In this document: piece by piece, positions 8,028 to 14,637 of the stretch
How positions within the stretch are numbered: position 1 is the stretch's first letter
How the letters are laid out: each line of letters opens with the position of its first letter
Assembly (NCBI GenBank): GCA_018830135.1
Contig: JAHJTB010000027.1
Coordinates: 1 to 34,588 of the forward strand
From: Pseudomonadota bacterium
Lineage (GTDB): Bacteria > Desulfobacterota > Desulfarculia > Adiutricales > JAGVGV01
Length of the DNA: 34,588 bases
Reading direction: 5' to 3'
Position numbers and translations under genes: made by a program
The notes under the pieces: model-generated
The model's input: the letters and a program-made list of their open reading frames with translations, nothing else
Database searches by the model: none
What the model was told of the DNA's origin: nothing

Positions 8028-9077
8028 TCATTTCTCATACAAGGCCCTCCGCTCCGGGCTCATGGTCGACAGCCGCCGGGCAGCCTCCTCCGGGGAGACG
8101 GCCTCCAGTGAACCGTCCTCGTTCTGGACCACGACGCCGCCGCCGGTGATCATCTTGAAACGTTCCTGGCGCACCGTCTTTTCAGGGTGGCAGAGGAACT
8201 GGCAGTGCCCGCAGGTGAACTGGAGCAGATCGCCCGGGACCAGCGGATGGTACAGGCCATAGTTGGTCTTGGGCCGCTTGACGTAAGGCTTGACCGCGTT
8301 TCTCAGAGCCCCCAGGAACTCCTCGTCCTTTTCCGGAATCGGGAACCGGGCCGGCGACCAGGTGGACCATTTCCCCGATTGATGCAGCCCGCTGAACCCG
8401 CCGCACACGTATTCACAGCGGTTGTAGGAGAGGCGCTTGGCGTACTCGAAATCCACCCCGCCCAGGGTGACCGTGCTTTTCTCATCCCCGGACATCATCC
8501 CGGAAGCGCAGGAGGCCATGCACAGGCGGCAGCCGTCGCAATAGCTGTCCTCGGCGGGCAACGGGTCCGTGGGGATCAGTTCCGCTTCGGTGACCACCGA
8601 AGCCAGGATCGTCGCCGCGCCGTATTTCGGCATGATCACGTTTCCGGACAGGCCGAAATACCCGACCCCGGACCGCACCGCCAGATAGCGATGGGAGAGC
8701 GGGGGTTTTTCATCAAAGGGCCCCCGGGGCGTGTCTTTGCGGTACACGGCGTTGGCGGATGCCGGCACCGACTTGTACCCTTTCATGTCCAGGAAGTCCG
8801 AGAGCGTTTGGGCCATACCGGAGACCATGACGTTGACCCGGCGGTTGTCATTGTTCACGGACGCCATATCCTCTTTTTTCAGGAAACGTTCGATCGCCTC
8901 CTGATCCAGGGGCAAGGCGAAGACGACGGCCGATCTGCCTTCGGGCAGAACATAGGCCAGGTCCGTGGACGGCGGCCCCCCCGCCAGCGTCTCCCGGGTC
9001 GCGATCCCGACCGCGACGGCCTCGTTGCCCCGAATCAGGTCTTTTACGAGTTCACTCATTTCTTGCGCTTTTCCCAT
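8028..9077 (-). CDS. Epoxyqueuosine-reductase-like 4Fe-4S double-cluster protein
   Basis: The 349-residue cytoplasmic protein has the layout of QueG-type corrinoid/Fe-S reductases: an N-terminal domain with RYLAVRSGVGYFGLSGNVI (about 130-148), a first cluster motif with Cys at 180, 183, 186 and 190 (YCDGCRLCMASC), an unusual extra pair C221/C225, and a second cluster motif C289, C292, C296 (TCGHCQFLCHP). Canonical QueG proteins have CP after the first motif; here it is CASG, so this is probably a paralogue with another substrate rather than the tRNA-modifying enzyme. Such stand-alone relatives are frequent in sulfate reducers and are often annotated only as 4Fe-4S proteins. The start carries a GGGAGGAAAAA ribosome site. 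It lies between the DUF1330 and DUF169 genes, all co-directional. Confidence 0.82.
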   Translation of the reverse strand: MGKAQEMSELVKDLIRGNEAVAVGIATRETLAGGPPSTDLAYVLPEGRSAVVFALPLDQEAIERFLKKEDMASVNNDNRRVNVMVSGMAQTLSDFLDMKGYKSVPASANAVYRKDTPRGPFDEKPPLSHRYLAVRSGVGYFGLSGNVIMPKYGAATILASVVTEAELIPTDPLPAEDSYCDGCRLCMASCASGMMSGDEKSTVTLGGVDFEYAKRLSYNRCEYVCGGFSGLHQSGKWSTWSPARFPIPEKDEEFLGALRNAVKPYVKRPKTNYGLYHPLVPGDLLQFTCGHCQFLCHPEKTVRQERFKMITGGGVVVQNEDGSLEAVSPEEAARRLSTMSPERRALYEK

Positions 9078-9214
9078 TTTTTCCTCCCTGTTACATCGGT
9101 CCCTGGAAACGGTTCGACCCCAGGGTTCTGTAAATCATAGCCATGGCCCGGACGGTCCGGGACGCTTCCCGCCTGGCCGCTGACATTCATCTCCAAGACG
9201 GCCTCTCGCCTCGG

Positions 9215-9574
9215 TCAGGCCGGACTGACGGCCCAGAGCCGGGAATCGACCAGCGCGTCGGTCCGATAGGGAACAGCCGCCTGGTATCCGGCGTTTCTCT
9301 GCATGTCCATGAAGGCCGCTATCGAAGGATACCAGGCCAGAAGCACCTCGTCCCAGTCCTCGTCGCCGATCACGGGCATCCGGTACCGTCCGCGGTACAT
9401 GACCCGGCCGCCGACCCCCTCGAAATGCGCCTTGGTGGCTTCGGCATATATTTCATAGGACTCCGCTCCGCCATCGGGTTTGAACTTGAGCAGGTTGACC
9501 ATGAGCACCGGCCCCTCGTCCGGCAGGCTCATCAACTGCTTGAACTGGTCCCGGGTGGGGTTGATAAAGACCAT
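9215..9574 (-). CDS. DUF1330-like small alpha/beta protein
   Basis: About 119 residues. It shows the ferredoxin-like alpha+beta barrel pattern of the DUF1330/dimeric barrel group: GPVLMVNLLKFKPDGGAESY, then AHFEGVGGRVMYRGRYRMPV, then DWDEVLLAWYPSIAAFMDMQ and a C-terminal YQAAVPYRTDALVDSRLWAV. Two ATGs are possible (9580 and 9574). I prefer 9574 because the AAGGAGG site ends 6 bases before it, whereas it abuts the first ATG. Dimeric-barrel proteins of this size often act as small enzymes or chaperones of reactive intermediates; no catalytic residue can be named here. It lies between the frameshifted ferredoxin gene and the QueG-like gene. Confidence 0.75.
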   Translation of the reverse strand: MVFINPTRDQFKQLMSLPDEGPVLMVNLLKFKPDGGAESYEIYAEATKAHFEGVGGRVMYRGRYRMPVIGDEDWDEVLLAWYPSIAAFMDMQRNAGYQAAVPYRTDALVDSRLWAVSPA

Positions 9575-9677
9575 TTTCATCCTCCTTGGCCCGGATTGAC
9601 GTCATCCGGACCGGCTTCGGTCCCTGTTTCCTGTATCGTCGGCGGACCATTCCGGGCCACGAACCGCCATGGTCGGT

Positions 9678-9689
9678 CGGTCGCGACCG
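9678..9689. repeat. 12-bp perfect palindrome within a CGCCCCTACA-type intergenic repeat
   Basis: The bases cggtcgcgaccg at 9678-9689 are a perfect palindrome and continue into cccctacaacc, a pattern common in dispersed bacterial intergenic repeats. It runs into the stop codon of the neighbouring ferredoxin-like gene, whose C-terminus appears shortened. Confidence 0.35.
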
Positions 9690-9692
9690 CCC

Positions 9693-10306
9693 CTACAACC
9701 GGTTGTTGTCCCTGGCCATGGTCATGACCAGGTCCAGGCAGGTCCCGCACAAGACGCACTCGTCGTCGGCCCGGGGCGCGAAAGCGGAAGGCAGCACCTC
9801 GGTGGGATTGTCCCAAACGGTGCGGCCCCGGACGTTCGAGCAGCCGCCGCCGCAGCACAGACACATCACGCCGAACGGGCCGGCCAGATGATTCTGGGCG
9901 GTGGGAATCAGACCGCGTTCGACCATTTCGTCGAGGTATTCGATGGCCTGCTCCTTGGTCACCGGTTTTCCCGGGCCCAGTTGTTCGAAGCGCCGGGCCG
10001 TACCCCCGCTGAAAATACAGCTCCCGATGGGGAACTTGTCCCGGTATTCGCGAACGTCCAGCTTTTCCGTCCGGGTCCGACAGGGGCAGGGCACCAGGGC
10101 CGGATTCCCGGTCCGGGCCCAACATCATCAATATCTTTGGTCCTGGTCCGCTCCCAGGCGGATGGGTCCACCGGCGTGGTGACTCGGTCCACGGACCGGA
10201 CCCAGCAGGGATACCGGCCCCTCTGGTCCCGAAAGACGTATCCCTCCGGGATGGCGGCCGGGTCCTTGAACCCGTTGTCCGCTCCGTCAAGGACGTTTCG
10301 GGTCAT
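9693..10306 (-). pseudogene. Ferredoxin-like 4Fe-4S protein, frameshifted and C-terminally short
   Basis: The start at 10306 overlaps the stop of the TetR gene as ATGA and has a GGGAGGA ribosome site. Its frame gives MTRNVLDGADNGFKDPAAIP through ERTRTKDIDDVGPG and then loses homology. From about 10120 the next frame takes over with NPALVPCPCRTRTEKLDVRE and continues to the stop at 9693. The join lies in a G/C-rich run (about 10097-10122), so a 1-base indel or sequencing error is likely. The second part shares CPCR.RTE, a cysteine cluster (MCLCCGGGC) and CVLCGTC with the gene at 1-996. It ends soon after CVLCGTC and lacks the second Cys-rich motif, so the ferredoxin domain is incomplete. Either it is a real pseudogene or the assembly has an error. 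Confidence 0.7.
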
Positions 10307-10884
10307 GCGTCCTCCCTGAATAGCCGTTCGAAGACCAGCCGGGTGAAAGGCTCGTGGGGGGCCGTGCTTTGCCTGACCTTCATCTGCATCAACACCCCTT
10401 CCCAGCCCGCGACCAGGAATTCCGCGGTTTCAGCCGGGTCGAGCGAAACCGGGATTTCACCCCTTTCCCGGGCCTGGACCAGCAGGTCGATGAGTTCCTG
10501 CTTCATGTCGTCAAAGACTTCATTCAGTTTCCGCCTGAATTCGGGGTCCCGGTCTCCCAGCTCCAGGGAGAGATTCCCGATCGGTCAGCCGCCCTTGAAC
10601 CTGGCCTTTTCAAACTGCTCCGCCTGCTGTTTGAAGCCCAGGCGGATTCTGTCCAACGGGCGGAGCGAGTCGTCATCCAGGATGCCCGCCCTCATGACCT
10701 TCAGTTTTTGGGCGATGTATCCGATCAGATGGAGCCCGAAGTCGTGCTTGCTTTTGAAATAATGATAAAAGGACCCTTTGGGGACATCGGCGGCCTTCAG
10801 AATTTCCTGGATACCCGTGTCGTTGAACCCCTTTTGATTGACGATTCTGGCCCCGGCCTTCAAGATTCGCGTCCTTGCATCCAT
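10303..10884 (-). CDS. TetR/AcrR family repressor, NemR-like, candidate selenoprotein (UGA at codon 100)
   Basis: Read through one UGA, the frame encodes 193 residues, normal for TetR. Residues 1-60 form the HTH domain (TGIQEILKAADVPKGSFYHY, FKSKHDFGLHLI). The UGA (10587-10585) falls in KARFKGG-X-PIGNLSLELGD, where the family normally has Cys (GCxxGNL); in E. coli NemR the matching Cys106 is the redox sensor. Lys169 (LMQMKV) aligns with the NemR lysine thought to bond to that Cys. A SECIS-like hairpin follows the UGA. The ribosome site GAGGTG precedes the ATG; the last codon overlaps the next gene as ATGA. A promoter with TAGAC-type palindromes lies upstream. If the UGA is a stop, the gene is a truncated 99-residue DNA-binding domain. 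The Sec reading is inference; family assignment is firm. Confidence 0.8.
10541..10581 (-). promoter_or_regulatory. Candidate bacterial SECIS hairpin after the in-frame UGA
   Basis: Starting 3 nt after the UGA on the minus strand, the RNA can fold into a lower 5-bp stem (UCGGG with CCCGA), an asymmetric internal loop, and a perfect 6-bp upper stem (UCUCCC with GGGAGA, 10571-10553) closed by a 7-nt loop UGGAGCU. The loop begins 19 nt after the UGA and has G as its second base. Known bacterial SECIS elements need a G in the first two loop positions and a UGA-to-loop distance of roughly 16-37 nt. Because it lies in coding sequence, chance folding of GC-rich codons remains possible. Confidence 0.55.
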
Positions 10885-11015
10885 CGCCGCACCTCTTTGG
10901 TTGTCGTTCAGGCCCGGCCGGACCTGGCCTGCTCCACCTTCCGTTCAGGGGGGCCTCGGGCATGAATTTCGGAGCGAATTCATCCTTGTATTTGATTGTA
11001 TTATGTTTTACAGAA

Positions 11016-11032
11016 GTAGACCGGTCGTCTAC
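11016..11032. promoter_or_regulatory. Palindromic operator 1, GTAGAC-N5-GTCTAC
   Basis: A perfect 6-bp inverted repeat around CGGTC, lying just downstream of the predicted -10 box of the TetR gene. TAGAC...GTCTA half sites match the NemR-type operator consensus (TAGACC...GGTCTA), in keeping with the NemR-like character of the adjacent regulator. It is likely an autoregulatory site. Confidence 0.65.
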
Positions 11033-11041
11033 CTCATGATC

Positions 11042-11070
11042 AGAATAGACCGCGCCTCTACCCGTGTCAA
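11042..11070 (-). promoter_or_regulatory. Sigma70-type promoter for the TetR-led block
   Basis: On the minus strand TTGACA (11070-11065) and TATTCT (11047-11042) are separated by exactly 17 bases. The -35 box is perfect and the -10 matches 4 of 6. It would start transcription about 150 bases upstream of the TetR start codon. Operator 2 fills the spacer and operator 1 lies immediately downstream, a layout expected for repression by RNA polymerase exclusion. Confidence 0.6.
11046..11060. promoter_or_regulatory. Palindromic operator 2, TAGAC-N5-CTCTA (imperfect)
   Basis: An imperfect copy of operator 1, with its centre 29 bases away (about three helical turns) and located between the -35 and -10 boxes. 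The similarity of the left half (TAGACCG in both) supports a shared binding protein. Confidence 0.5.
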
Positions 11071-11208
11071 GCGGTTTTTCAGCTCAACCGGGCAAAATAT
11101 ATGACATCCACATTCTTATAGTAGAGACCGGACCCGGGAGACCCTGGTCCCCTTCACCCCGACAATCGGCAAAAATTACGGCCCCGGCATATTTCCAAGA
11201 TGTGCGGA

Positions 11209-12093
11209 TTAATAAAGAGCCTCACGGGCCAGGTCCATGAATCCGGACAGGGCCGGTGACAGCCAGCGGTCCTTGCGCCAGATCATTAAACAGGCCGCTT
11301 CCAGGGGACTTTCATCCCAGGCAACAAGCGACAGCCGCCCGGATCGCAGGTCTTCGTCCGCCGCCACTCGCGGCAACAGCGTCCAGCCCAGGCCCTGGCG
11401 GGCGTGAGAGATCACGGCCGCCACGCTGCTGAACTCCAGAGGCGTTCGCGACTCGGCGCCCTGTTCCTTCATCAAGGACTCCAGCATCCGCCGGTAGCTG
11501 CAATCCACCCGAGACGCCAGCAGCGGCCATTGCCCCAGATCGGCCGTTGACACCCGCCCGGACCGGGCCAGGGGATGGTCGGGCGAAGCGACCAGGACGA
11601 TTTCTTCCCCCCCTAACGCCTCCACGGACAGATCGGCTGAATGGATCGAATCGGTCAGCAGAAAGGCCAGGTCGGTCACGCCCTTGGCCAGGTCCCGTTT
11701 CAGCCCCTCCTGGGCGCAGGTGATGAAATGGACTCGCACCTGGGGCATCCGCTCCCTCAGTCCGGACATCACGGGAGGCATTCGATGCACGCACAGGCTC
11801 TCCGGAACCCGGATCGTCAGCGAACCCGCGGTCTCGGCCTGGCCGGTCAGCTCCGCCCGGGCCGCGTCCTGCAGATCCAGCATCTTGGCCGCGTATTGGT
11901 ACAGGGTCTCCCCGGCCTGGGTCAGCAGGATGCTCCGGCCCAAACGGTCGAACAGGCGAACCCCCAGGTCCTCTTCCAGGGCGATGATCTGGGCCGAAAC
12001 CGTGGATTGGGCGTAATGGAGGCGCTCGGCGGCCAGATGAAAGTTGAGATGGTCCGCCACGGCCTTGAAGGTGATTAACTGTTTGATGTCCAT
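11209..12093 (-). CDS. LysR family transcriptional regulator
   Basis: 294 residues from the ATG at 12093; a TTG 12 bases upstream is a possible alternative. The N-terminal winged HTH is clear (LITFKAVADHLNFHLAAERL, HYAQSTVSAQIIALEEDLG, RLFDRLGRSILLTQAG). The rest is a typical type 2 periplasmic-binding-like effector domain (AGSLTIRVPESLCVHRMPPV, DLAFLLTDSIHSADLSVEAL, VLVASPDHPLARS). The effector cannot be predicted. The gene is divergent from the C_GCAxxG protein gene, with a 136-base intergenic region that carries a T-N11-A palindrome. By family habit it probably regulates itself and that divergent gene. Confidence 0.92.
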   Translation of the reverse strand: MDIKQLITFKAVADHLNFHLAAERLHYAQSTVSAQIIALEEDLGVRLFDRLGRSILLTQAGETLYQYAAKMLDLQDAARAELTGQAETAGSLTIRVPESLCVHRMPPVMSGLRERMPQVRVHFITCAQEGLKRDLAKGVTDLAFLLTDSIHSADLSVEALGGEEIVLVASPDHPLARSGRVSTADLGQWPLLASRVDCSYRRMLESLMKEQGAESRTPLEFSSVAAVISHARQGLGWTLLPRVAADEDLRSGRLSLVAWDESPLEAACLMIWRKDRWLSPALSGFMDLAREALY

Positions 12094-12135
12094 CCTTGAT
12101 ACCAATCTATCCCGGAGATCACTCCGATCGGATAA

Positions 12136-12152
12136 TATCGTTGGACACGATA
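12136..12152. promoter_or_regulatory. LysR-type operator candidate, TATCG-N7-CGATA
   Basis: A 5-bp perfect inverted repeat that contains the T-N11-A core of LysR boxes (TCG-N7-CGA), located between the divergent LysR and C_GCAxxG genes, 43 bases from the regulator start. Nearby (12159-12179) AACATG is repeated directly with 15-base spacing and may be a second half-site region. Confidence 0.5.
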
Positions 12153-12229
12153 ATTGGCAACATGTAATCCAATAACATGATCAGTGGCCGGCCACGGTTA
12201 AAAACAAAACGTCACGCAAGGAGAAAAAA

Positions 12230-12661
12230 ATGGACCGGATCGAGCAATCCAGGGAACGGGCCCTGCAATATCATCAATCGGGTTTTCACTGCGCCGAAGC
12301 GGTGAGCCTGGCCATCATGGAGATGTATGGCCAGGGTGAAGAGCCGGACCGGGCCCGGGCCGCCTCGGCCTTTGGCGCCGGGCTGGGCCGGTGCAAGCAG
12401 GACGTCTGCGGCGGCCTTGCCGGCGGGGTGCTGGCCTTGGGCCTGCTTTACGGTCGCACCCGTCCTGACCAGGATTGGGGGAAGGCGGCCAGGCTGGCTG
12501 CCGAGTTGAGAAACCGCTTTGTCCAGCGGTATCTGACCACCAACTGCGGGTCCCTTTTGGCCGTCTTTGGGCCTCAAGAAAACATGATGCGCTGCAAGCA
12601 GCTTTCCGGCGAGGTGGCCGGCATTCTCGCCGAGATACTGGAAGAGGAAAACAGGCGTTAG
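12230..12661 (+). CDS. C_GCAxxG_C_C family redox protein
   Basis: 143 residues. Conserved-type cysteines are at 21 (FHCAEAV), 55 and 60 (GRCKQDVCGGLAGG), 106 (TTNCGSLL) and 122 (MRCKQL), with the glycine-rich helix GGLAGGVLALGLLYGR between them. This is the pattern of the C_GCAxxG_C_C family, small helical cytoplasmic proteins of anaerobes that likely bind a metal or perform disulfide redox chemistry; some relatives use selenocysteine, this one uses Cys. The AAGGAG ribosome site 6-7 bases from the ATG is strong. It is divergent from the LysR gene that probably controls it and converges on the DUF2284 gene across a shared terminator-like hairpin. Confidence 0.88.
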   Translation: MDRIEQSRERALQYHQSGFHCAEAVSLAIMEMYGQGEEPDRARAASAFGAGLGRCKQDVCGGLAGGVLALGLLYGRTRPDQDWGKAARLAAELRNRFVQRYLTTNCGSLLAVFGPQENMMRCKQLSGEVAGILAEILEEENRR

Positions 12662-12708
12662 GTTATCGCGCCGATAAAAGCCGGGAACGAAAGACGGCAT
12701 CGCCGGAT

Positions 12709-12734
12709 GTGAAGAAGACCCTGGTTTTCTTCAC
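12709..12734. terminator. Bidirectional terminator-like hairpin between convergent genes
   Basis: GTGAAGAA (12709-12716) pairs perfectly with TTCTTCAC (12727-12734) around a 10-base loop. The hairpin sits between the ends of the C_GCAxxG gene and the DUF2284 gene, where a terminator serving both is expected. There is no long T-run on either side, so the efficiency is uncertain. Confidence 0.55.
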
Positions 12735-12746
12735 AAATAATCCGGG

Positions 12747-13532
12747 CTATCCGATCAGGACCAGTCCGGCCAATGTCCCCATGGAGGTCCCGCCGGACGG
12801 GCCTCCGGCCTCCCACATCTTCCAGCCGGCCGCTTCCACGAGTTTTCGGACGTCGATCCCGAACCCCGACATGGACGGCCGGGCCTTTTCAGGATTTCGG
12901 CACGGCCCCCCGGCTTCCACCACATTGCAGTCGGGCTGGTCTCGGCAAAACAGGTTCTTACACGACCCGCCGGCAAAGGCCCGCGAGGCAACAGCCCCGG
13001 ATTCCCGGGCCGCACGTTCCACTTCCACGGCAATTTCATGAACCAGAAGTCCGATCTCGCGCCGGTCGCTGGACAGCAGAATCTCGGAGGGAACGTCGAT
13101 CTTGAAAACCAGGGCCTTGTCCATGCCGGCCTGCAGTGCCCTGAACTCGGACGGACCGCCGACGTGGGGGGGACAACTGGCCGAAAGGCCGTAGTTCGGG
13201 CATCTCGGCTCCAGGCAGTGTCCGGCCAGTTCATCATCGACCGGTATCGCGGACGCGTCGACCCAGGCGGCCGCGGATGCGCCTTGTTGCCGGGCGACAT
13301 CCAACAGGGCATTCAGGTCTACGCCGCCGCCGCTGTCGATCCCGAGAAAAAGCGCTCTGTTCCGCGGAGTCTCCCGGTTGTGAACAACCGCCCGGCAGGA
13401 AGGGCACCGGGTCCTGGCTTCATCGCTCCAGATTTCGACCTCGTTTCCGCAACCCGGGCAGGCAACGGTTTCAGGCTCCGGATTCAACAGGGTCTCCATT
13501 CCGGGGCATCTCTGGTAGTCGCTCCAGGGCAT
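12747..13532 (-). CDS. DUF2284 cysteine-rich metal-binding protein with N-terminal zinc-ribbon-like domain
   Basis: The 261-residue protein starts at 13532, where GGAGGAGG lies 5 bases upstream; longer in-frame starts up to 13673 have no such site. Residues about 24-47 (CPGCGNEVEIW and CPSC) form a zinc-ribbon-like knuckle. The remaining part matches DUF2284: CLEPRCPNYGLSASCPPHVG, GGSCKNLFCRDQPDCNVV, and GGPCRNPEKARPSMSGFGID, which together supply many cysteines for metal or Fe-S binding. It is cytoplasmic. The function is unknown; DUF2284 proteins are common in strict anaerobes. It converges with the C_GCAxxG gene, making a small cysteine-rich pair. Confidence 0.85.
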   Translation of the reverse strand: MPWSDYQRCPGMETLLNPEPETVACPGCGNEVEIWSDEARTRCPSCRAVVHNRETPRNRALFLGIDSGGGVDLNALLDVARQQGASAAAWVDASAIPVDDELAGHCLEPRCPNYGLSASCPPHVGGPSEFRALQAGMDKALVFKIDVPSEILLSSDRREIGLLVHEIAVEVERAARESGAVASRAFAGGSCKNLFCRDQPDCNVVEAGGPCRNPEKARPSMSGFGIDVRKLVEAAGWKMWEAGGPSGGTSMGTLAGLVLIG

Positions 13533-13700
13533 GACACCTCCTCCTGCTCGGCGGGTCTGGTGAACCGTGGACATCTGGTTTTCAGGATGGTCCGTCATCC
13601 GTAATTTGACGCCCCGGACCAAACTCGGACATAACGTCCTTTGCGACCGCGCAACGAAATCCATATACCGCAAGCATAGGCCTCCGGCTGAACCGGCGCA

Positions 13701-13716
13701 TCACCCGGACGGGTGA
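13701..13716. repeat. Perfect hairpin TCACCC-GGAC-GGGTGA
   Basis: A 6-bp stem with a 4-base loop, followed 4 bases later by a second perfect hairpin. It lies upstream of the minus-strand DUF2284 gene, about 170 bases from its start. Confidence 0.5.
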
Positions 13717-13720
13717 TAAG

Positions 13721-13747
13721 GAAATCCCTGGGTGGCGCTGGGATTTC
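13721..13747. repeat. Perfect hairpin GAAATCCC-N11-GGGATTTC
   Basis: An 8-bp stem with an 11-base loop, immediately next to the hairpin at 13701-13716. The two stacked hairpins could be a terminator for leftward transcripts, an RNA element in the DUF2284 leader, or a mobile intergenic repeat. No T-run is present. Confidence 0.5.
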
Positions 13748-14215
13748 TCCTCCAAAACCGGCTCAACTCTTTATGCGCCCCGGGTCGCGACCAGGCGTCG
13801 AAATGCATCGCGAAACGCGAACTTGGACCGTTTTTGGCCACCCACGCATCCCTGGACACGCCCGGGTAAAAAAAAGGGGAAACGAACGTTGCGGCACGCG
13901 GTTCGGCCCGACAATGGAAGCCAACTGCCATATCCGGGATAATATGGATATGCCCGGGCATCAGGCAACCGGCCCGGACCTGGACCCGAAAACCAAGGAG
14001 AGACCCGGCAGTAAGCGACAGATGGGCGTGGCAGCCTGCTTGGCGGAAAAACGTTTCCGGGGCGGCGGTTACCATGTCGAGTCGGGCGCCCAGGCCAGCC
14101 AGGCGCGACAGATCGCGCCCTAACACCCAACCAACCGGTTATCAAGGAAACGGGAACAGACACGTAGGCGCGCCCTGTATCCCGGCCCCTTTATCTTTCC
14201 CGGTGCTCCAATTTC

Positions 14216-14623
14216 CTACTTGGAAACCACCGAACGCACATGGTCCACGATCGTGTCGAAAGGCGTGCCCGGGCCGAAATTGCCCGTAACCCCCAAGGCC
14301 TCCAACTCGGCGAGACTCTCCTTGGGAATCAGCCCTCCGGCCACGATGGGAATATGATCCATGTCGTATTTCTTCAAGGCCTCGATGACCTGTTTGGCGA
14401 TGATCAGCATGCTGCCCGTGCTGTCGCTCAAGGCGACCAGATCGGCGCCTTCCTCCACGGTCGCCTTGGCCACCTGCTCCGGCGTGGCGTAACGGCCGGT
14501 ATAGATGACCTCCATGCCTTCGTCCTTGAAGACCTGCATCAATGTCAACGCGCCCCGTTCGTGGATGTCCACCCCGACCTTGGCCATGATGATTCGGATT
14601 TTTCGATCGCTGTTCCGTTCCAT
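14216..14623 (-). CDS. Cobalamin-binding small subunit of an acyl-CoA mutase
   Basis: 135 residues, the size of stand-alone B12-binding mutase subunits. The cobalamin motif DIHERG (DxHxxG) is at residues 19-24 and supplies the lower-axial histidine; SDSTGSM and GGLIP complete the nucleotide-tail and phosphate loops, followed by FGPGTPFDTI. It would bind adenosylcobalamin and associate with the large subunit encoded directly upstream (14-base gap), forming the complete enzyme. The start at 14623 follows a GGAAGG site; the longer frame upstream overlaps the large-subunit gene and is not used. Confidence 0.9.
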   Translation of the reverse strand: MERNSDRKIRIIMAKVGVDIHERGALTLMQVFKDEGMEVIYTGRYATPEQVAKATVEEGADLVALSDSTGSMLIIAKQVIEALKKYDMDHIPIVAGGLIPKESLAELEALGVTGNFGPGTPFDTIVDHVRSVVSK

Positions 14624-14637
14624 GGGTTCGCCCTTCC

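Larger units (their letters stand above)
13533..14215. other. Non-coding region with paired hairpins
   Basis: Open frames exist on both strands (13713-14123 plus, 13701-14126 minus), but neither has a ribosome site or recognisable motif. The region contains two perfect hairpins near 13701-13747 and separates the DUF2284 gene from the mutase operon. It should hold the DUF2284 promoter and the end of the mutase transcript. I saw no riboswitch consensus. Confidence 0.5.

Noticed and set aside
10585-10884. Reading the TetR gene as a simple nonsense-truncated pseudogene
   Set aside because: Not excluded, but less likely: the frame beyond the UGA is intact to its natural end, the UGA sits exactly at a functional Cys site, and a hairpin meeting SECIS rules follows.
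13701-14126. Long overlapping open frames on both strands in the region between the DUF2284 gene and the B12 subunit gene
   Set aside because: Neither has a ribosome site, conserved-looking motif or plausible composition; GC-rich non-coding DNA commonly produces such frames.
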